From Roseospira navarrensis (lineage in GTDB: Bacteria > Pseudomonadota > Alphaproteobacteria > Rhodospirillales > Rhodospirillaceae): a DNA stretch of 64,000 nucleotides. The stretch covers positions 45,997 to 109,996 of the forward strand of contig NZ_WIVE01000004.1 of the NCBI RefSeq assembly GCF_009601025.1, in the 5' to 3' direction. Positions 52,839-61,710 of the stretch are shown here, in pieces (within the stretch, counting starts at the first letter, position 1; every line of letters starts with the position of its first letter). Position numbers and translations under genes: made by a program. The notes beneath the pieces were generated by a model. It was given only the letters and a program-made list of their open reading frames with translations. It was not told where the DNA came from and searched no databases.

Positions 52839-53771
52839 TCACGATGCCGGCACCGGAAGACCACGCAGGCAGTCGTCCCAGTACGGCGGATCGCCGAAGC
52901 GGGCCGCGATGAAGTCGATGAAGGCCCGCACCCGCCGCGACAGGTGCCGGGTCGGCGGATAGACCACCCAGGCGTCGAGGTGCTGGGGCACCGCCTCGGG
53001 CAGCACGACCTCCAACGCCCCCGACAGAATGGCATCGTTGACGATGAACGTGGGCAGCACCGCCACGCCCAGCCCGGCCGCCGCCATATCCGCCAGCATG
53101 TCGCCGTTGTTCACCCGGAACCGCGTCTCGGGCCGCCCCAGGCCGCCCCCGTCCGCCCGCACGAACCCCCAGGTCTCGGTGTCCTGGACGTTTGCGTAGC
53201 TCATCAGACGGTACCCGGCCAGGTTGGCCGGCCGCGCCGGGCGCCCCTGCGCATCCCAGTAGGCCGGACTGGCCACCACCACCCGCCGGACCGAGGCCAG
53301 CCGGCGCGCGATCAGGCTGGAATCCGACAGGCGCCCGATCCGCACCGCCAGATCGAAACCCTCTTCCACCAGATGGACCGGGCGGTCGTTCAGGTCCAGG
53401 TCCACGGCAATGTCCGGATGCGCCGCCATGAACGCGGACAGGGCGGGACTGAGGTGGCGCAGTCCGAACGTCAACGGGGCCGCGATGCGCAGCGTCCCCG
53501 CCAGGGTCGCCTCGGCCGCCGAGACCGCCTGCTCCGCCTCCTCCAGATCGGCCAGCAGCCGCACGCAGCGCTCGTGGAAGGCCCGGCCGGTCTCCGTCAG
53601 GGACAGGCGGCGGGTGGTCCGCACGACAAGCTGGACACCCAGCCGCGCTTCCAGGTCGCTCAACCGGCGGCTGACGGCGGACTTGGCGATGTTCAGGCGC
53701 GCGGCCGCCCCGGTGATGCCCCCGGCCTCGACGACGCGGACGAACGTCGCCATCTCTTCGAAGCGGCTCAT
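52839..53771 (-). CDS. LysR family regulator
   Basis: A 310-residue LysR protein. The helix-turn-helix is GAAARLNIAKSAVSRRLSDLE, followed by the effector domain (LRIAAPLTFGLRHLSPALSAF, VDLDLNDRPVHLVEEGFDLAVRIG). It diverges from the azoreductase-pirin pair across 128 bp, the usual layout for redox- or quinone-responsive control of such genes. The regulation is inferred. Confidence 0.95.
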   Translation of the reverse strand: MSRFEEMATFVRVVEAGGITGAAARLNIAKSAVSRRLSDLEARLGVQLVVRTTRRLSLTETGRAFHERCVRLLADLEEAEQAVSAAEATLAGTLRIAAPLTFGLRHLSPALSAFMAAHPDIAVDLDLNDRPVHLVEEGFDLAVRIGRLSDSSLIARRLASVRRVVVASPAYWDAQGRPARPANLAGYRLMSYANVQDTETWGFVRADGGGLGRPETRFRVNNGDMLADMAAAGLGVAVLPTFIVNDAILSGALEVVLPEAVPQHLDAWVVYPPTRHLSRRVRAFIDFIAARFGDPPYWDDCLRGLPVPAS

Positions 53772-53899
53772 GCCCCCTCCTTTGTTGCGCCAGGGCGAAC
53801 AGTCTGTTTCCAGGCTGATGGTTTTTCCTCAGGACGGCAACGGCCATATTGAGGGCAGACGCGGCGCCGCCGCACCCCCTACCGTCAAGGAGAGCCGCC

Positions 53900-54529
53900 A
53901 TGACCCGCGCCACGCCCCTGTCCGTTCTGCGCATCGACGCCAGCGCCCGCACCACCGGCTCCGTCACCCGGGACCTGACCGATCATGTGATGCAGGCGCT
54001 CGGCGAGACGGGTCCCCTGGACATCACGGTTCGCGATCTGGCCGCGACCCCGCCGCCGCTGCTCGACGAGGCCTGGATCCATGCCAACTTCACCGACCCG
54101 GCCGAGCGCTCGGCGGAGGCGCGGGCCGCGCTGGCTGTGTCCGATACGCTGGTGGCGGAACTGAAGGCCGCCGACGTGATCGTGATCGGTCTGCCGGTCT
54201 ACAACTTCGCGCCCCCGGCCGTGCTGAAGGCCTGGGTGGACATGGTGGCCCGCGCCCGCGAGACCTTCCGCTACACGGCGGAGGGGCCGGAGGGTCTGCT
54301 CACGGGCAAGCGCGCCATTCTGGCCATGGCCAGCGGCGGCACCGAGACCGGCTCGGCCATCGACTTCGCCAGTCCCTATCTGCGGCACATCCTGGGCTTC
54401 ATGGGCATCACCGACGTCTCGGTGGTCGCCGCCGATCGCCACATGACGGCGCAGGACGACCGCATCGCCGCCGCCCGCGCCACCGTGGGCGACGCGCTGG
54501 CCTCGCTGCGCCTGGACGACGCCGCCTGA
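53900..54529 (+). CDS. azoR: FMN-dependent NADH-azoreductase
   Basis: A 209-residue flavodoxin-fold oxidoreductase. VLRIDASARTTGSVTRDL binds the FMN phosphate, and GLPVYNFAPPAVLKAWVDMVARARETF is a family hallmark. It reduces quinones and azo compounds. The ATG at 53900 follows AAGGAG by about 6 nt. It is the first gene of azoR-pirin and divergent from LysR. Confidence 0.95.
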   Translation: MTRATPLSVLRIDASARTTGSVTRDLTDHVMQALGETGPLDITVRDLAATPPPLLDEAWIHANFTDPAERSAEARAALAVSDTLVAELKAADVIVIGLPVYNFAPPAVLKAWVDMVARARETFRYTAEGPEGLLTGKRAILAMASGGTETGSAIDFASPYLRHILGFMGITDVSVVAADRHMTAQDDRIAAARATVGDALASLRLDDAA

Positions 54530-54555
54530 TCGCCCCACCCCCGGAGGACAGATCG

Positions 54556-55431
54556 ATGACCCTGGATCCCCTCGCCCGCGCCCCGACCGCGCCCCCCGCA
54601 GAGCGCCGCCTCGCGCGGGTGGTCCCCGGCGTCGCCGCCTCGGACGGCGCCGGCGTCAAGCTGACCCGCATGATCGGGACCCGCGCGCTCGACATGCTGG
54701 ACCCGTTCCTGATGCTGGACGTGCTGCATTCGGACAACCCGCACGACTACATCGCCGGCTTCCCGCCGCACCCGCACCGGGGCTTCGAGACCGTCACCTA
54801 CCTGATGGCCGGCCGGGTGGAGCACCGCGACACCCTGGGCAACGCCGGCGTGATCGAGACCGGCGGCGTGCAGTGGATGACCGCCGGCCGGGGCATCGTG
54901 CATTCCGAAATGCCGGTGCAGGAAAACGGGCTGCTGTGGGGCATCCAGCTCTGGGTGAACCTGCCGGCCCATCTGAAGATGCAGGACCCGGGCTATCGGG
55001 AGTTTCCGGCCGCCAGCATCCCGGAGGAGACCCGGGCCGACGGCACCCGCCTGCGGGTGGTGGCGGGGACCACATCCGAGGGGACGGCCGGCCCCGTGCA
55101 GGGCGTGGTGACCGACCCGCTGTTCCTGGATGTGACGGTGCCGGCGGGCGGCGTGCTGCGCGAGCCGATCCCGGATGGTCATGCGGCCTTCGTGCTGATG
55201 CTGGAGGGGACCGCCACCATCGGCGGCGATTCTCTGGCGGCAGGCCGGCTGGGTGTGCTGGGGCCGAACGGCACGGACCTGGCACTGCACGCCGGCCCGG
55301 ACGGCGCACGGGCGCTGGTGGTGCACGCCCGCCGCCTGGACGAGCCCGTGGCGCGGGGCGGTCCCTTCGTCATGACCACGGAGGCGGAGATCCACCAGGC
55401 CATCCGGGACTATCAGGCCGGACGGTTCTGA
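54556..55431 (+). CDS. Pirin family protein
   Basis: A 291-residue double-cupin protein. The metal-site motifs FPPHPHRGFETVTYLMAGRVEHRDT and GGVQWMTAGRGIVHSEMP are intact. Some pirins are quercetin dioxygenases, others regulate enzymes; the role here is open. GGAGGA precedes the ATG, 26 bp after azoR, so the two are cotranscribed. A strong terminator follows at 55443-55482. Confidence 0.95.
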   Translation: MTLDPLARAPTAPPAERRLARVVPGVAASDGAGVKLTRMIGTRALDMLDPFLMLDVLHSDNPHDYIAGFPPHPHRGFETVTYLMAGRVEHRDTLGNAGVIETGGVQWMTAGRGIVHSEMPVQENGLLWGIQLWVNLPAHLKMQDPGYREFPAASIPEETRADGTRLRVVAGTTSEGTAGPVQGVVTDPLFLDVTVPAGGVLREPIPDGHAAFVLMLEGTATIGGDSLAAGRLGVLGPNGTDLALHAGPDGARALVVHARRLDEPVARGGPFVMTTEAEIHQAIRDYQAGRF

Positions 55432-55442
55432 GCCGAAGACAG

Positions 55443-55482
55443 CCCCGCCGCGGATGACAGCGCCCTGTCCGCGGCGGGGTTT
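55443..55482. terminator. Terminator between pirin and DedA-like genes
   Basis: A 12-bp perfect stem, CCCCGCCGCGGA with TCCGCGGCGGGG, is followed by TTT on the plus strand. The genes are convergent, so it may work in both directions. Confidence 0.75.
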
Positions 55483-56059
55483 ACAGCACCTTCAGCAGCA
55501 GGAACCCGCCCAGCAGCAGGGCGAAGGCCAGCGTGGCCAGCAGGCCCAGCCGGCGTTCGATGAAGCCGCGCATGGGCGTGCCCCACTTCCACAGCAGCGC
55601 CGCCACGACGAAGAAGCGCAGCCCGCGCGACAGCACCGAGGCGATGCCGAACACGCCCAGATCCAGTTGCGTGACCCCGCTGGCGATGGTGATGACCTTG
55701 TAGGGGAAGGGCGTGACGCCGGCGCCGGCCACGATCCAGGCCCCCCATTCGTTGTACATGCCCTGGAAGTCGTTGAAGCGGTCCAGGTAGCCGTAAAACG
55801 CCAGAACGGGTTCGCCGATGCCTTCATAGAGGAAGGACCCGACCGCGTAGCCGGCGAATCCACCCAGCACGCTCGACACCGTGCACACCCCGGCGATCAG
55901 CCAGGCCCGATCAGGCCGCGCCAGCACCATCGGGATCAGCAGCAGGTCCGGCGGAATCGGGAATATGGAGCTTTCCAGGAAGGAGATCAGCGCCAACGCC
56001 CACAAGGCGTGCCGGGTCTCCGCCAACTCCATCGACCAGTCATACAGTTTGCGCAACAC
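55481..56059 (-). CDS. DedA/YqaA family membrane protein
   Basis: A 192-residue inner-membrane protein. Start FLESSIFPIPPDLLLIPMVLA and the later GAGVTPFPYKVITIASGV are the SNARE-associated/DedA signatures. About five hydrophobic segments are visible. The GTG at 56059 follows GGAGG by about 9 nt and gives the family N-terminus (MLRKLYDWSMELA). Members are implicated in lipid flipping and membrane homeostasis. Confidence 0.92.
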   Translation of the reverse strand: MLRKLYDWSMELAETRHALWALALISFLESSIFPIPPDLLLIPMVLARPDRAWLIAGVCTVSSVLGGFAGYAVGSFLYEGIGEPVLAFYGYLDRFNDFQGMYNEWGAWIVAGAGVTPFPYKVITIASGVTQLDLGVFGIASVLSRGLRFFVVAALLWKWGTPMRGFIERRLGLLATLAFALLLGGFLLLKVL

Positions 56060-56724
56060 CGCTGGTGTCCTCCCCCGCCCGCGCCCACCCGCGGGCGCAT
56101 CCCATCGTGTCGGGGTTCTAGCAGGCGGTCCGGGCACCGGCAACGCCGCCCGCCTCGGGCCGCTGCGGGCCGCCCCCGCATCACCTCGGGATTGCCCCGC
56201 GATCGCCACAGGCCGCGTGCATACAGGGAACGGGTCCGGTTCGGGACCGCGATCCCGCACCCGCGAGATCACCTTGAACGGGGAGCACCGGAGTCTTATA
56301 CTCTGATTTGGACGGATGCCGACTCGCGGGTCCGACCGTTTCTGATGCCACGGCGGCCGACCGGAGCCGTGGCCTCGTCATCGCTTCGTGGGAGGATGAC
56401 CGATGCTGATGAAGTCCCGTGTCGCGGACCCTGGAGTCCGCCCGGGTGCCGAGCGAAAGACCGCCGCACCCCCTGTCCCCCGGCATCGTTGCCGCACCAT
56501 CGCTGACGTGCGCCGCGCTCCACGGACCCCGTGGGCGTGCATCCCGTTCCGGTAACGGGCCACAGCCGGTGCGATGCAGGACCGCCCGCAACCACCCGCA
56601 CTGGGGCCGGTCCGGACACTCTGCCAGACAGCCCATGGCATCCCCGTCCCCCGCCACGCCGCCGCCCCAGCGGGCCGCGCGCCGAGTCGGGCGACACGAT
56701 GCCCAGATGCCAGGAGGACCCCCA
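56060..56724. other. Long leader/intergenic region before rpoH
   Basis: 665 bp without a convincing gene. The first 210 bp show no pattern. A near-consensus promoter lies at 56274-56302. The following ~415 nt would be the 5' leader of rpoH and could carry a thermosensor or a short peptide, but I could not fold it reliably. Confidence 0.55.
56274..56302 (+). promoter_or_regulatory. Near-consensus sigma-70-type promoter for rpoH
   Basis: TTGAAC (-35, 56274-56279), a 17-bp spacer and TATACT (-10, 56297-56302). It is the best promoter match I found in the window. The next gene on this strand is rpoH, 422 bp downstream. Confidence 0.65.
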
Positions 56725-57663
56725 ATGTCCAACGCCCTTGCCACCATGCCGTCCCTGCCCGCCGTCTCCGAAGACGGTGGCCTGGACCGCTACCTGCGCA
56801 CGATCCGCCAGTTTCCGATCCTGTCCCCGGAAGAGGAATACATGCTGGCCCGCCGGTTCCACGACCATGACGACGTGGAGGCCGCCCACGCCCTGGTGAC
56901 CAGCCACCTGCGCCTTGTGGCCAAGATCGCCCTGGGCTACCGCCATTACGGCCTGCCGGTCGCCGACCTCGTGTCGGAAGGCACGCTGGGCATGATGCAG
57001 GCGGTCAAGAAGTTCGATCCGGAGAGGGGCTTCCGGCTGGCCACCTACGCCATGTGGTGGATCAAGGCCTCGATCCACGAATACATCCTGAATAGCTGGT
57101 CGCTGGTCAAGATCGGCACCCTCTCGGCCCACAAAAAGGTGTTCTACAACCTCCGCAAGATCAAGGCGCGGCTGGGCCTGCTGGACAACAAGGATCTGTC
57201 GCCCGAAGAAACCACCCTGATCGCCGGTGAACTGGGCGTGTCCGAAAAGGACCTCACCAACATGAGCCGGCGCATGGCGGCGCGGGACGGCTCGCTGAAC
57301 CGCGTCGTGGGCGAAGACGGCGACATCGAGATGATGGACCTGCTGGAGGATGAGCGCCCCAACCAGGAAGCCATCATCATGGAGCAGTCCGAGTCCGGCT
57401 ACCGCATGGCCCTGCTGGACGGTGCGATGGACGGTCTGAACGACCGCGAGCGCGACGTGTTCCGCCGCCGCCGTCTGGCCGCCGAGCCGGAGACTCTGGA
57501 AGACCTGGGCCGCGAGTACGGCGTCTCGCGCGAGCGGGTGCGCCAGATCGAGAACCGCGCCTTCGAGAAGGTGCGCAAGGCCGTGCTGCGCAACGCCGCC
57601 GACAACAACCGCCGCGCCATGGACGCCCGCGACCAGCACGCCGCCGTCGGCGCCCTGGCGTGA
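56725..57663 (+). CDS. rpoH: RNA polymerase heat-shock sigma factor RpoH (sigma-32)
   Basis: A 312-residue sigma-70-family factor. Region 2 is LVTSHLRLVAKIALGYRHYGLPVADLVSEG with the -10 recognition stretch GFRLATYAMWWIKASIHEYIL; region 4 is LEDLGREYGVSRERVRQIENRAFEKVRKAV. The RpoH box is recognisable around SLVKIGTLSAHKKVFYNLRKIK. AGGAGGA precedes the ATG. The long leader suggests post-transcriptional control, as known for rpoH in E. coli. The gene ends in a bidirectional hairpin at 57670-57696. Confidence 0.95.
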   Translation: MSNALATMPSLPAVSEDGGLDRYLRTIRQFPILSPEEEYMLARRFHDHDDVEAAHALVTSHLRLVAKIALGYRHYGLPVADLVSEGTLGMMQAVKKFDPERGFRLATYAMWWIKASIHEYILNSWSLVKIGTLSAHKKVFYNLRKIKARLGLLDNKDLSPEETTLIAGELGVSEKDLTNMSRRMAARDGSLNRVVGEDGDIEMMDLLEDERPNQEAIIMEQSESGYRMALLDGAMDGLNDRERDVFRRRRLAAEPETLEDLGREYGVSRERVRQIENRAFEKVRKAVLRNAADNNRRAMDARDQHAAVGALA

Positions 57664-57669
57664 CACGAA

Positions 57670-57696
57670 CGGCGGGTGAGTCGAACTCACCCGCCG
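57670..57696. terminator. Hairpin between convergent rpoH and lysK
   Basis: A 12-bp stem (CGGCGGGTGAGT with ACTCACCCGCCG) and a 3-nt loop lie between the two stop codons; probably a bidirectional terminator. No long U-tract. Confidence 0.7.
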
Positions 57697-57709
57697 AACA
57701 GCCCCAGTC

Positions 57710-59371
57710 TCAAGCCGACAAGTCCTCGCCGGCGATGGCGCGGTCCAGCAGCGCCAGGGTCTCCGCGCGGCCGAACAGGGCGATGAACGAGCCCATGCGC
57801 GGCCCCTGATCCTGACCCAGCAGGATCTGATAGAGCGCCTTGAACCACGCCTTCAGGTCCCCGAACGTTTCGCCGTGGGCCTTGCCGACCTCATAGACGA
57901 TGGCCTGCAGCGCCTCCGGCTCCGCATCCGGCGGCGCCTCCGCCAACGCGGCGCGCAGGGCTTCCAGCGCCCGCGCCTCGGCCGCGGTCGCCGGCCGGTA
58001 CTGCTTGGCCGGCAGCACGAAATCCCGATAGTACGCGATGGCGTGGCGAACCAGCCCGTCCAGGATCGGCGCCGTCTCCGGTGTCGCCCCGGGCGCATAG
58101 CGGCCGATGTAGTGCCACAGCACCGCCGGGTCCTCGGAGTGGCACACGCTCGCCAGGTTCAGCAGGATGCCGAAGGACAGGTGGGCCACCTCCTGCGGGG
58201 GCTGGCCGTCGTGGATGTGCCAGACCGGGTTGTTGAGGCGATCCTTGCCCTGCTGCTCCGGAAACTTGCCCAGGAACGTCAGGTAGTCATCCACGTTGCG
58301 CGGAATGACGTCGAAGTGCAGCTTCTTGGCCGCCCGGGGCTTCTGGAACATGAACAGGGCTAGGCTTTCCGCGTTGGCGTACTTCAACCAGTCCTCGACA
58401 GCGAGGCCATTGCCCTTGGACTTGGAGATCTTCTGCCCCTTGTCGTCCAGGAACAGTTCGTACGTCAGGTTGACCGGCGGCGTGCCGCCCAGCACCGTGC
58501 AGATCCGGCTGGACAGCCGCACGCTGTCGATCAGGTCCTTGCCCGACATCTCGTAGTCCACACCGAGGGCGTACCAGCGCGTGCCCCAGTCGGCCTTCCA
58601 TTGCAGCTTGCAGCGGCCGCCGGTGACCGGCGTTTCCACCTTGGTGCCGTCCGCGTCTTCGTAAACCAGGGTGCCGGCGTCCGGATCGGTTTCCAGGACC
58701 GGCACCTGCAGCACCTGCCCCGTCTTCCGGCAGACCGGCAGGAAGGGGGAATAGGTCGCGCGGCGCTCGTCACCCAGCGTGGGCAGAACCACATTCCGGA
58801 CGGCGTCGTAGTGCCGCAGCACGGCCAGCAGGGCCGTGTCGAACCGGCCCGAGGTGTAGCACTCGGTCGCCGACTGGAACTCATACTCGAAGCCGAACGA
58901 GTCCAGGAACGACCGCAGGCGGGCGTTGTTGTGGTGCCCGAAGCTCTCGTGCGTGCCGAAAGGATCGGGGATGCGGGTCAGCGGCTTGCCCAGGTGCTCG
59001 GCCACCATCTCCCGGTTCGGGATGTTGTCCGGCACCTTGCGCAGGCCGTCCATGTCGTCGGAGAACGCGAACAGCCGTGTGGGGATGTGCGGCGCCAGCA
59101 GTTGAAACGCGCGGCGCACCATGGTGGTGCGGACCACCTCGCCGAAGGTGCCGATGTGCGGCAAGCCGGACGGCCCGTAGCCGGTTTCGAACAGCACGTA
59201 TCCCTTGTCCGGCACGGCCCCTTTCAGGCGGTCATCCAGCAGCGCGCGGGCTTCCTGGAACGGCCAGGCCGTGCTGTCCCGGGCGGCGGCGCGCAGGGCT
59301 TCGGCAGCGGCATCGTCGCCGGCATCGGCGCCGGGACCCGGGTGCGGGAGGGATACGGACGGTGCGGTCAT
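57710..59371 (-). CDS. lysK: Lysyl-tRNA synthetase, class I
   Basis: A 553-residue class I (archaeal-type) LysRS. The HIGH motif is HIGT at residue 72, the KMSKS motif is KISKSKG near 314, and the core motifs FAFSDDMDGLRKVP and YEMSGKDLIDS are present. It charges tRNA-Lys. Class I LysRS is found in most archaea and some bacteria, including many alphaproteobacteria, instead of the usual class II LysS. The start at 59371 is chosen at MTAPSVSLP. It converges on rpoH. Confidence 0.95.
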   Translation of the reverse strand: MTAPSVSLPHPGPGADAGDDAAAEALRAAARDSTAWPFQEARALLDDRLKGAVPDKGYVLFETGYGPSGLPHIGTFGEVVRTTMVRRAFQLLAPHIPTRLFAFSDDMDGLRKVPDNIPNREMVAEHLGKPLTRIPDPFGTHESFGHHNNARLRSFLDSFGFEYEFQSATECYTSGRFDTALLAVLRHYDAVRNVVLPTLGDERRATYSPFLPVCRKTGQVLQVPVLETDPDAGTLVYEDADGTKVETPVTGGRCKLQWKADWGTRWYALGVDYEMSGKDLIDSVRLSSRICTVLGGTPPVNLTYELFLDDKGQKISKSKGNGLAVEDWLKYANAESLALFMFQKPRAAKKLHFDVIPRNVDDYLTFLGKFPEQQGKDRLNNPVWHIHDGQPPQEVAHLSFGILLNLASVCHSEDPAVLWHYIGRYAPGATPETAPILDGLVRHAIAYYRDFVLPAKQYRPATAAEARALEALRAALAEAPPDAEPEALQAIVYEVGKAHGETFGDLKAWFKALYQILLGQDQGPRMGSFIALFGRAETLALLDRAIAGEDLSA

Positions 59372-59525
59372 CGGTCGGTCTTCCGGATCGGGCGAGGAGC
59401 AAACGGAGGCGCGGCGCGGCCCGGCGCGCGGGGCCCCTTCCACAGACAGGCACGCCGCGCCGTGGGAAGACGGCGCGGCGATGCGAGGGACACGGCTCTG
59501 ACGGACGGCGCGGGGCGCCGCCGGA

Positions 59526-60023
59526 TCAGGCCGCGGACAGCAGTTTCTCGACCTTCTGGGTCGCGGCGTCGGCGTCGATGGACTCGATCGCCGCCAGCTC
59601 CCCGACCAGACGCTCCAGCGCCTGTTCGTAGATCTGACGCTCGGAGTACGACTGCTCCGGCTGGGTCGCGCCCCGGAACAGGTCGCGCACCACTTCGGCG
59701 ATGGACACCGGGTCGCCGGAGTTGATCTTCTGTTCGTATTCCTGCGCGCGCCGGCTCCACATGGTCCGCTTGACGCGCGCCCGACCCTTCAGGGTGCTCA
59801 GCGCGGTCTGCATTTCCTGCTTGCTCGACAGCTTGCGCAGGCCCGACTTGGTCGCCTTGGCCACCGGAACCCGCAGGGTCATGCGGTCCCGCTCGAACGA
59901 AATCACATAAAGGTCCAGTTCCATGCCGCCGATCGTCTGGGTTTCGGTGGCCTCGATCAGTCCGACCCCGTGCGTCGGATACACAACATGATCGCCAACG
60001 GAGAATGCCGCCTTTTTCGTCAT
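59526..60023 (-). CDS. carD: CarD family transcriptional regulator
   Basis: A 165-residue protein. The N-terminal RNA-polymerase-interacting Tudor-like domain has VGDHVVYPTHGVGLIEATE; the C-terminal helical DNA-binding domain has TMWSRRAQEYEQKINSGD and YEQALERLVGELAAIE. CarD/CdnL stabilises open complexes at housekeeping and rRNA promoters. ATG at 60023; an in-frame ATG 10 codons upstream (MIFKKRDSET) is an alternative. The gene lies in its own unit upstream of lysK in the same direction. Confidence 0.94.
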   Translation of the reverse strand: MTKKAAFSVGDHVVYPTHGVGLIEATETQTIGGMELDLYVISFERDRMTLRVPVAKATKSGLRKLSSKQEMQTALSTLKGRARVKRTMWSRRAQEYEQKINSGDPVSIAEVVRDLFRGATQPEQSYSERQIYEQALERLVGELAAIESIDADAATQKVEKLLSAA

Positions 60024-60474
60024 GGTCTCACTGTCTCGCTTTTTGAAAATCATACCCTGTGAGGGACCCCGGCCCGCGGAAAACCGCCCCCCCGGCAGCC
60101 CTGGCGCACAACACGCCGTCCCGACCCCGCGTGGGCGACGGCCCGTTGTCTGGCGCGATCCGTTGCGCCGCCCGGCCACGGTCGCGACCGAACTCCCCGT
60201 TCCACTCCCTGTCACGAAGCTTCTGCCTGTGCTGTCGCCTCTCCGGTCGGTTGGCCTCCCGTCCGGTTCCGGCCGCGTGCGGCCGATGACCGCCCGTCCG
60301 GAGCCCGCCTGCCCGAAGCCGGCCTGGCCCGGGACAATAAGAGAGTCCGGCAGGCCGGACGTCGCCTCACACGACCCCGATCCGGACTGCCCATGGATGC
60401 CCGATGGCACCCTCTGACAACATCCGAGGTTTACGTTGCAGATGGGATAACACAAAAGTTCAATAAATGACAGA

Positions 60475-60511
60475 GGCGCGTGTCTGCCCGAAAAATCGGC
60501 AGGCACGCGCC
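60475..60511. terminator. 14-bp hairpin, possible terminator
   Basis: GGCGCGTGTCTGCC and GGCAGGCACGCGCC pair with one wobble around a 9-nt loop. It lies about 145 bp past the fdxA stop on the minus strand. There is no clean U-tract, so termination is uncertain. Confidence 0.45.
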
Positions 60512-60531
60512 GCCTTTGCAATAGCAGGCCC

Positions 60532-60564
60532 GTTGACACTCGCCATGGCTGTCAACTTTATAAC
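60532..60564 (+). promoter_or_regulatory. Inverted repeat with promoter-like elements
   Basis: GTTGACA and TGTCAAC form a 7-bp inverted repeat with an 11-nt spacer. The left arm contains a perfect TTGACA (60533-60538), and TTTATA follows at 60557-60562 after 18 bp. On the plus strand no gene follows, so it would make an RNA antisense to fdxA; alternatively it is an operator. Confidence 0.35.
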
Positions 60565-60656
60565 CTGGATCCGGGGTCCAGGTGCGGGATCCCGCGCGTC
60601 GCCGATGCCGAGCCCCGACTCGGGGTGGACTCGCGCCGGGTCCCGCAGCCGCCCCG

Positions 60657-60995
60657 TCAGGTATTGCCGACGCCGGGCTTGTCGCTCAGCAGTTCCTTCT
60701 TGCCGGGCTTGTCCTTCCACTCGTCGGAGTCCGGCAGTTGATCGCCCTTGCGGGTGATGTTCGGCCACTTTTCCGAGAAGGCCCGGTTGACCTCAAGCCA
60801 CTCATCGGCCCGATCATCCGAGTCCGGCACGATGGCCTCGGCGGGGCATTCGGGCTCGCAAACGCCGCAGTCGATGCATTCGTCAGGATTGATGACGAGG
60901 AAGTTCTCGCCCTCGTAGAAGCAGTCCACCGGACACACTTCCACGCAGTCCTGGTATTTGCACTTGATACAATTTTCGGTAACGACGTATGTCAT
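60657..60995 (-). CDS. fdxA: Ferredoxin FdxA (7Fe, [3Fe-4S][4Fe-4S])
   Basis: A 112-residue ferredoxin. The cluster cysteines are in [17 protein letters not shown] (Cys9, 17 and 21) and [12 protein letters not shown] (Cys40, 43, 46 and 50). The long C-terminal part is typical of Azotobacter-type FdI/FdxA. It transfers electrons in the cytoplasm; the partner is not evident. It lies upstream of carD in the same direction. Confidence 0.96.
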   Translation of the reverse strand: MTYVVTENCIKCKYQDCVEVCPVDCFYEGENFLVINPDECIDCGVCEPECPAEAIVPDSDDRADEWLEVNRAFSEKWPNITRKGDQLPDSDEWKDKPGKKELLSDKPGVGNT

Positions 60996-61093
60996 GCGAC
61001 CCCAACTCCACTTCCATCCGGCGGCCGCGGCTCCAACCGTCCGCCGGCCGCCCTGTCTGACCCTCTGACCCCGCCGGACGGGGCCCGGTCATG

Positions 61094-61552
61094 CTAGTCC
61101 AGGCCCAGCCGCTGCATCACGCGTTTGCGCGCGGCGCCGCTGTCCTGGTCGTCCACATACAGCAGACCGCTCAGGCGGCGCATGACGTTGGCCTCGTAGT
61201 CATGCATGACCCCGTCGGCGTAGACGACATCCCAGAGCATTTCAAGCAGCTCGATCCGCTGATCGTAGTCGAAGGCGTCCTTGAGCACGCGCGACGGCCC
61301 GTAGATCTCGACCCGGCGGTCCAGATCGGCGGACGCATCGGCCATCAACAGTTCTGCATCCACCCGCGACAGCGCGAACCGCTTGCCCAGCAGCTCGCGG
61401 ATCCGGGTGTGTTCCTGGGCATCGACGGAACCGTCCATCGAGGCGGCCTCCAGCAACAGCAGAGCCGCCGCGTACTGGACTTCGTCGTGCTTGAGTTTCG
61501 CCTGGTCCGCCGTGTCATCGCCGAACAGGAGTTTGCGGAGATTTTCCAGCAT
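61094..61552 (-). CDS. TerB-like tellurite resistance/co-chaperone domain protein
   Basis: A 152-residue all-helical protein. AALLLLEAASMDGSVDAQEHTRIRELL and IELLEMLWDVVYADGVMHDYEANVMRRLSGLL are the two acidic helical repeats of the TerB/DjlA-N fold. Function in this organism is unknown; tellurite resistance should not be assumed. The ATG at 61552 (MLENLRKLL) is preferred over the TTG two codons earlier. It lies 98 bp upstream of fdxA in the same direction. Confidence 0.88.
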   Translation of the reverse strand: MLENLRKLLFGDDTADQAKLKHDEVQYAAALLLLEAASMDGSVDAQEHTRIRELLGKRFALSRVDAELLMADASADLDRRVEIYGPSRVLKDAFDYDQRIELLEMLWDVVYADGVMHDYEANVMRRLSGLLYVDDQDSGAARKRVMQRLGLD

Positions 61553-61710
61553 GAGCAAAAACGCTTTCCATCGGCAGGGTTGTCCGGGTCCGCCCGCGGC
61601 GTCACTTAAGCATCCATGTGCGGGCCCCGCAAGTCCCGTTCGCCCCGGTCGGGCGCTCGCCGCCGTTTGTCACCGGGGTGTCACCCGTGTTTCAGCCAGG
61701 AGCCGCCGTC

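Larger units (their letters stand above)
60024..60656. other. Intergenic region between carD and fdxA
   Basis: 633 bp without a convincing gene. It contains a 14-bp hairpin (60475-60511) and an inverted repeat with a promoter-like stretch (60532-60564). The carD promoter should lie here; a TTGAAC on the minus strand near 60458-60463 lacks a good -10. Confidence 0.55.

Noticed and set aside
61094..61552. Tellurite resistance operon
   Set aside because: Only a TerB-like domain protein is present; no terC, terD or terZ partners are nearby.
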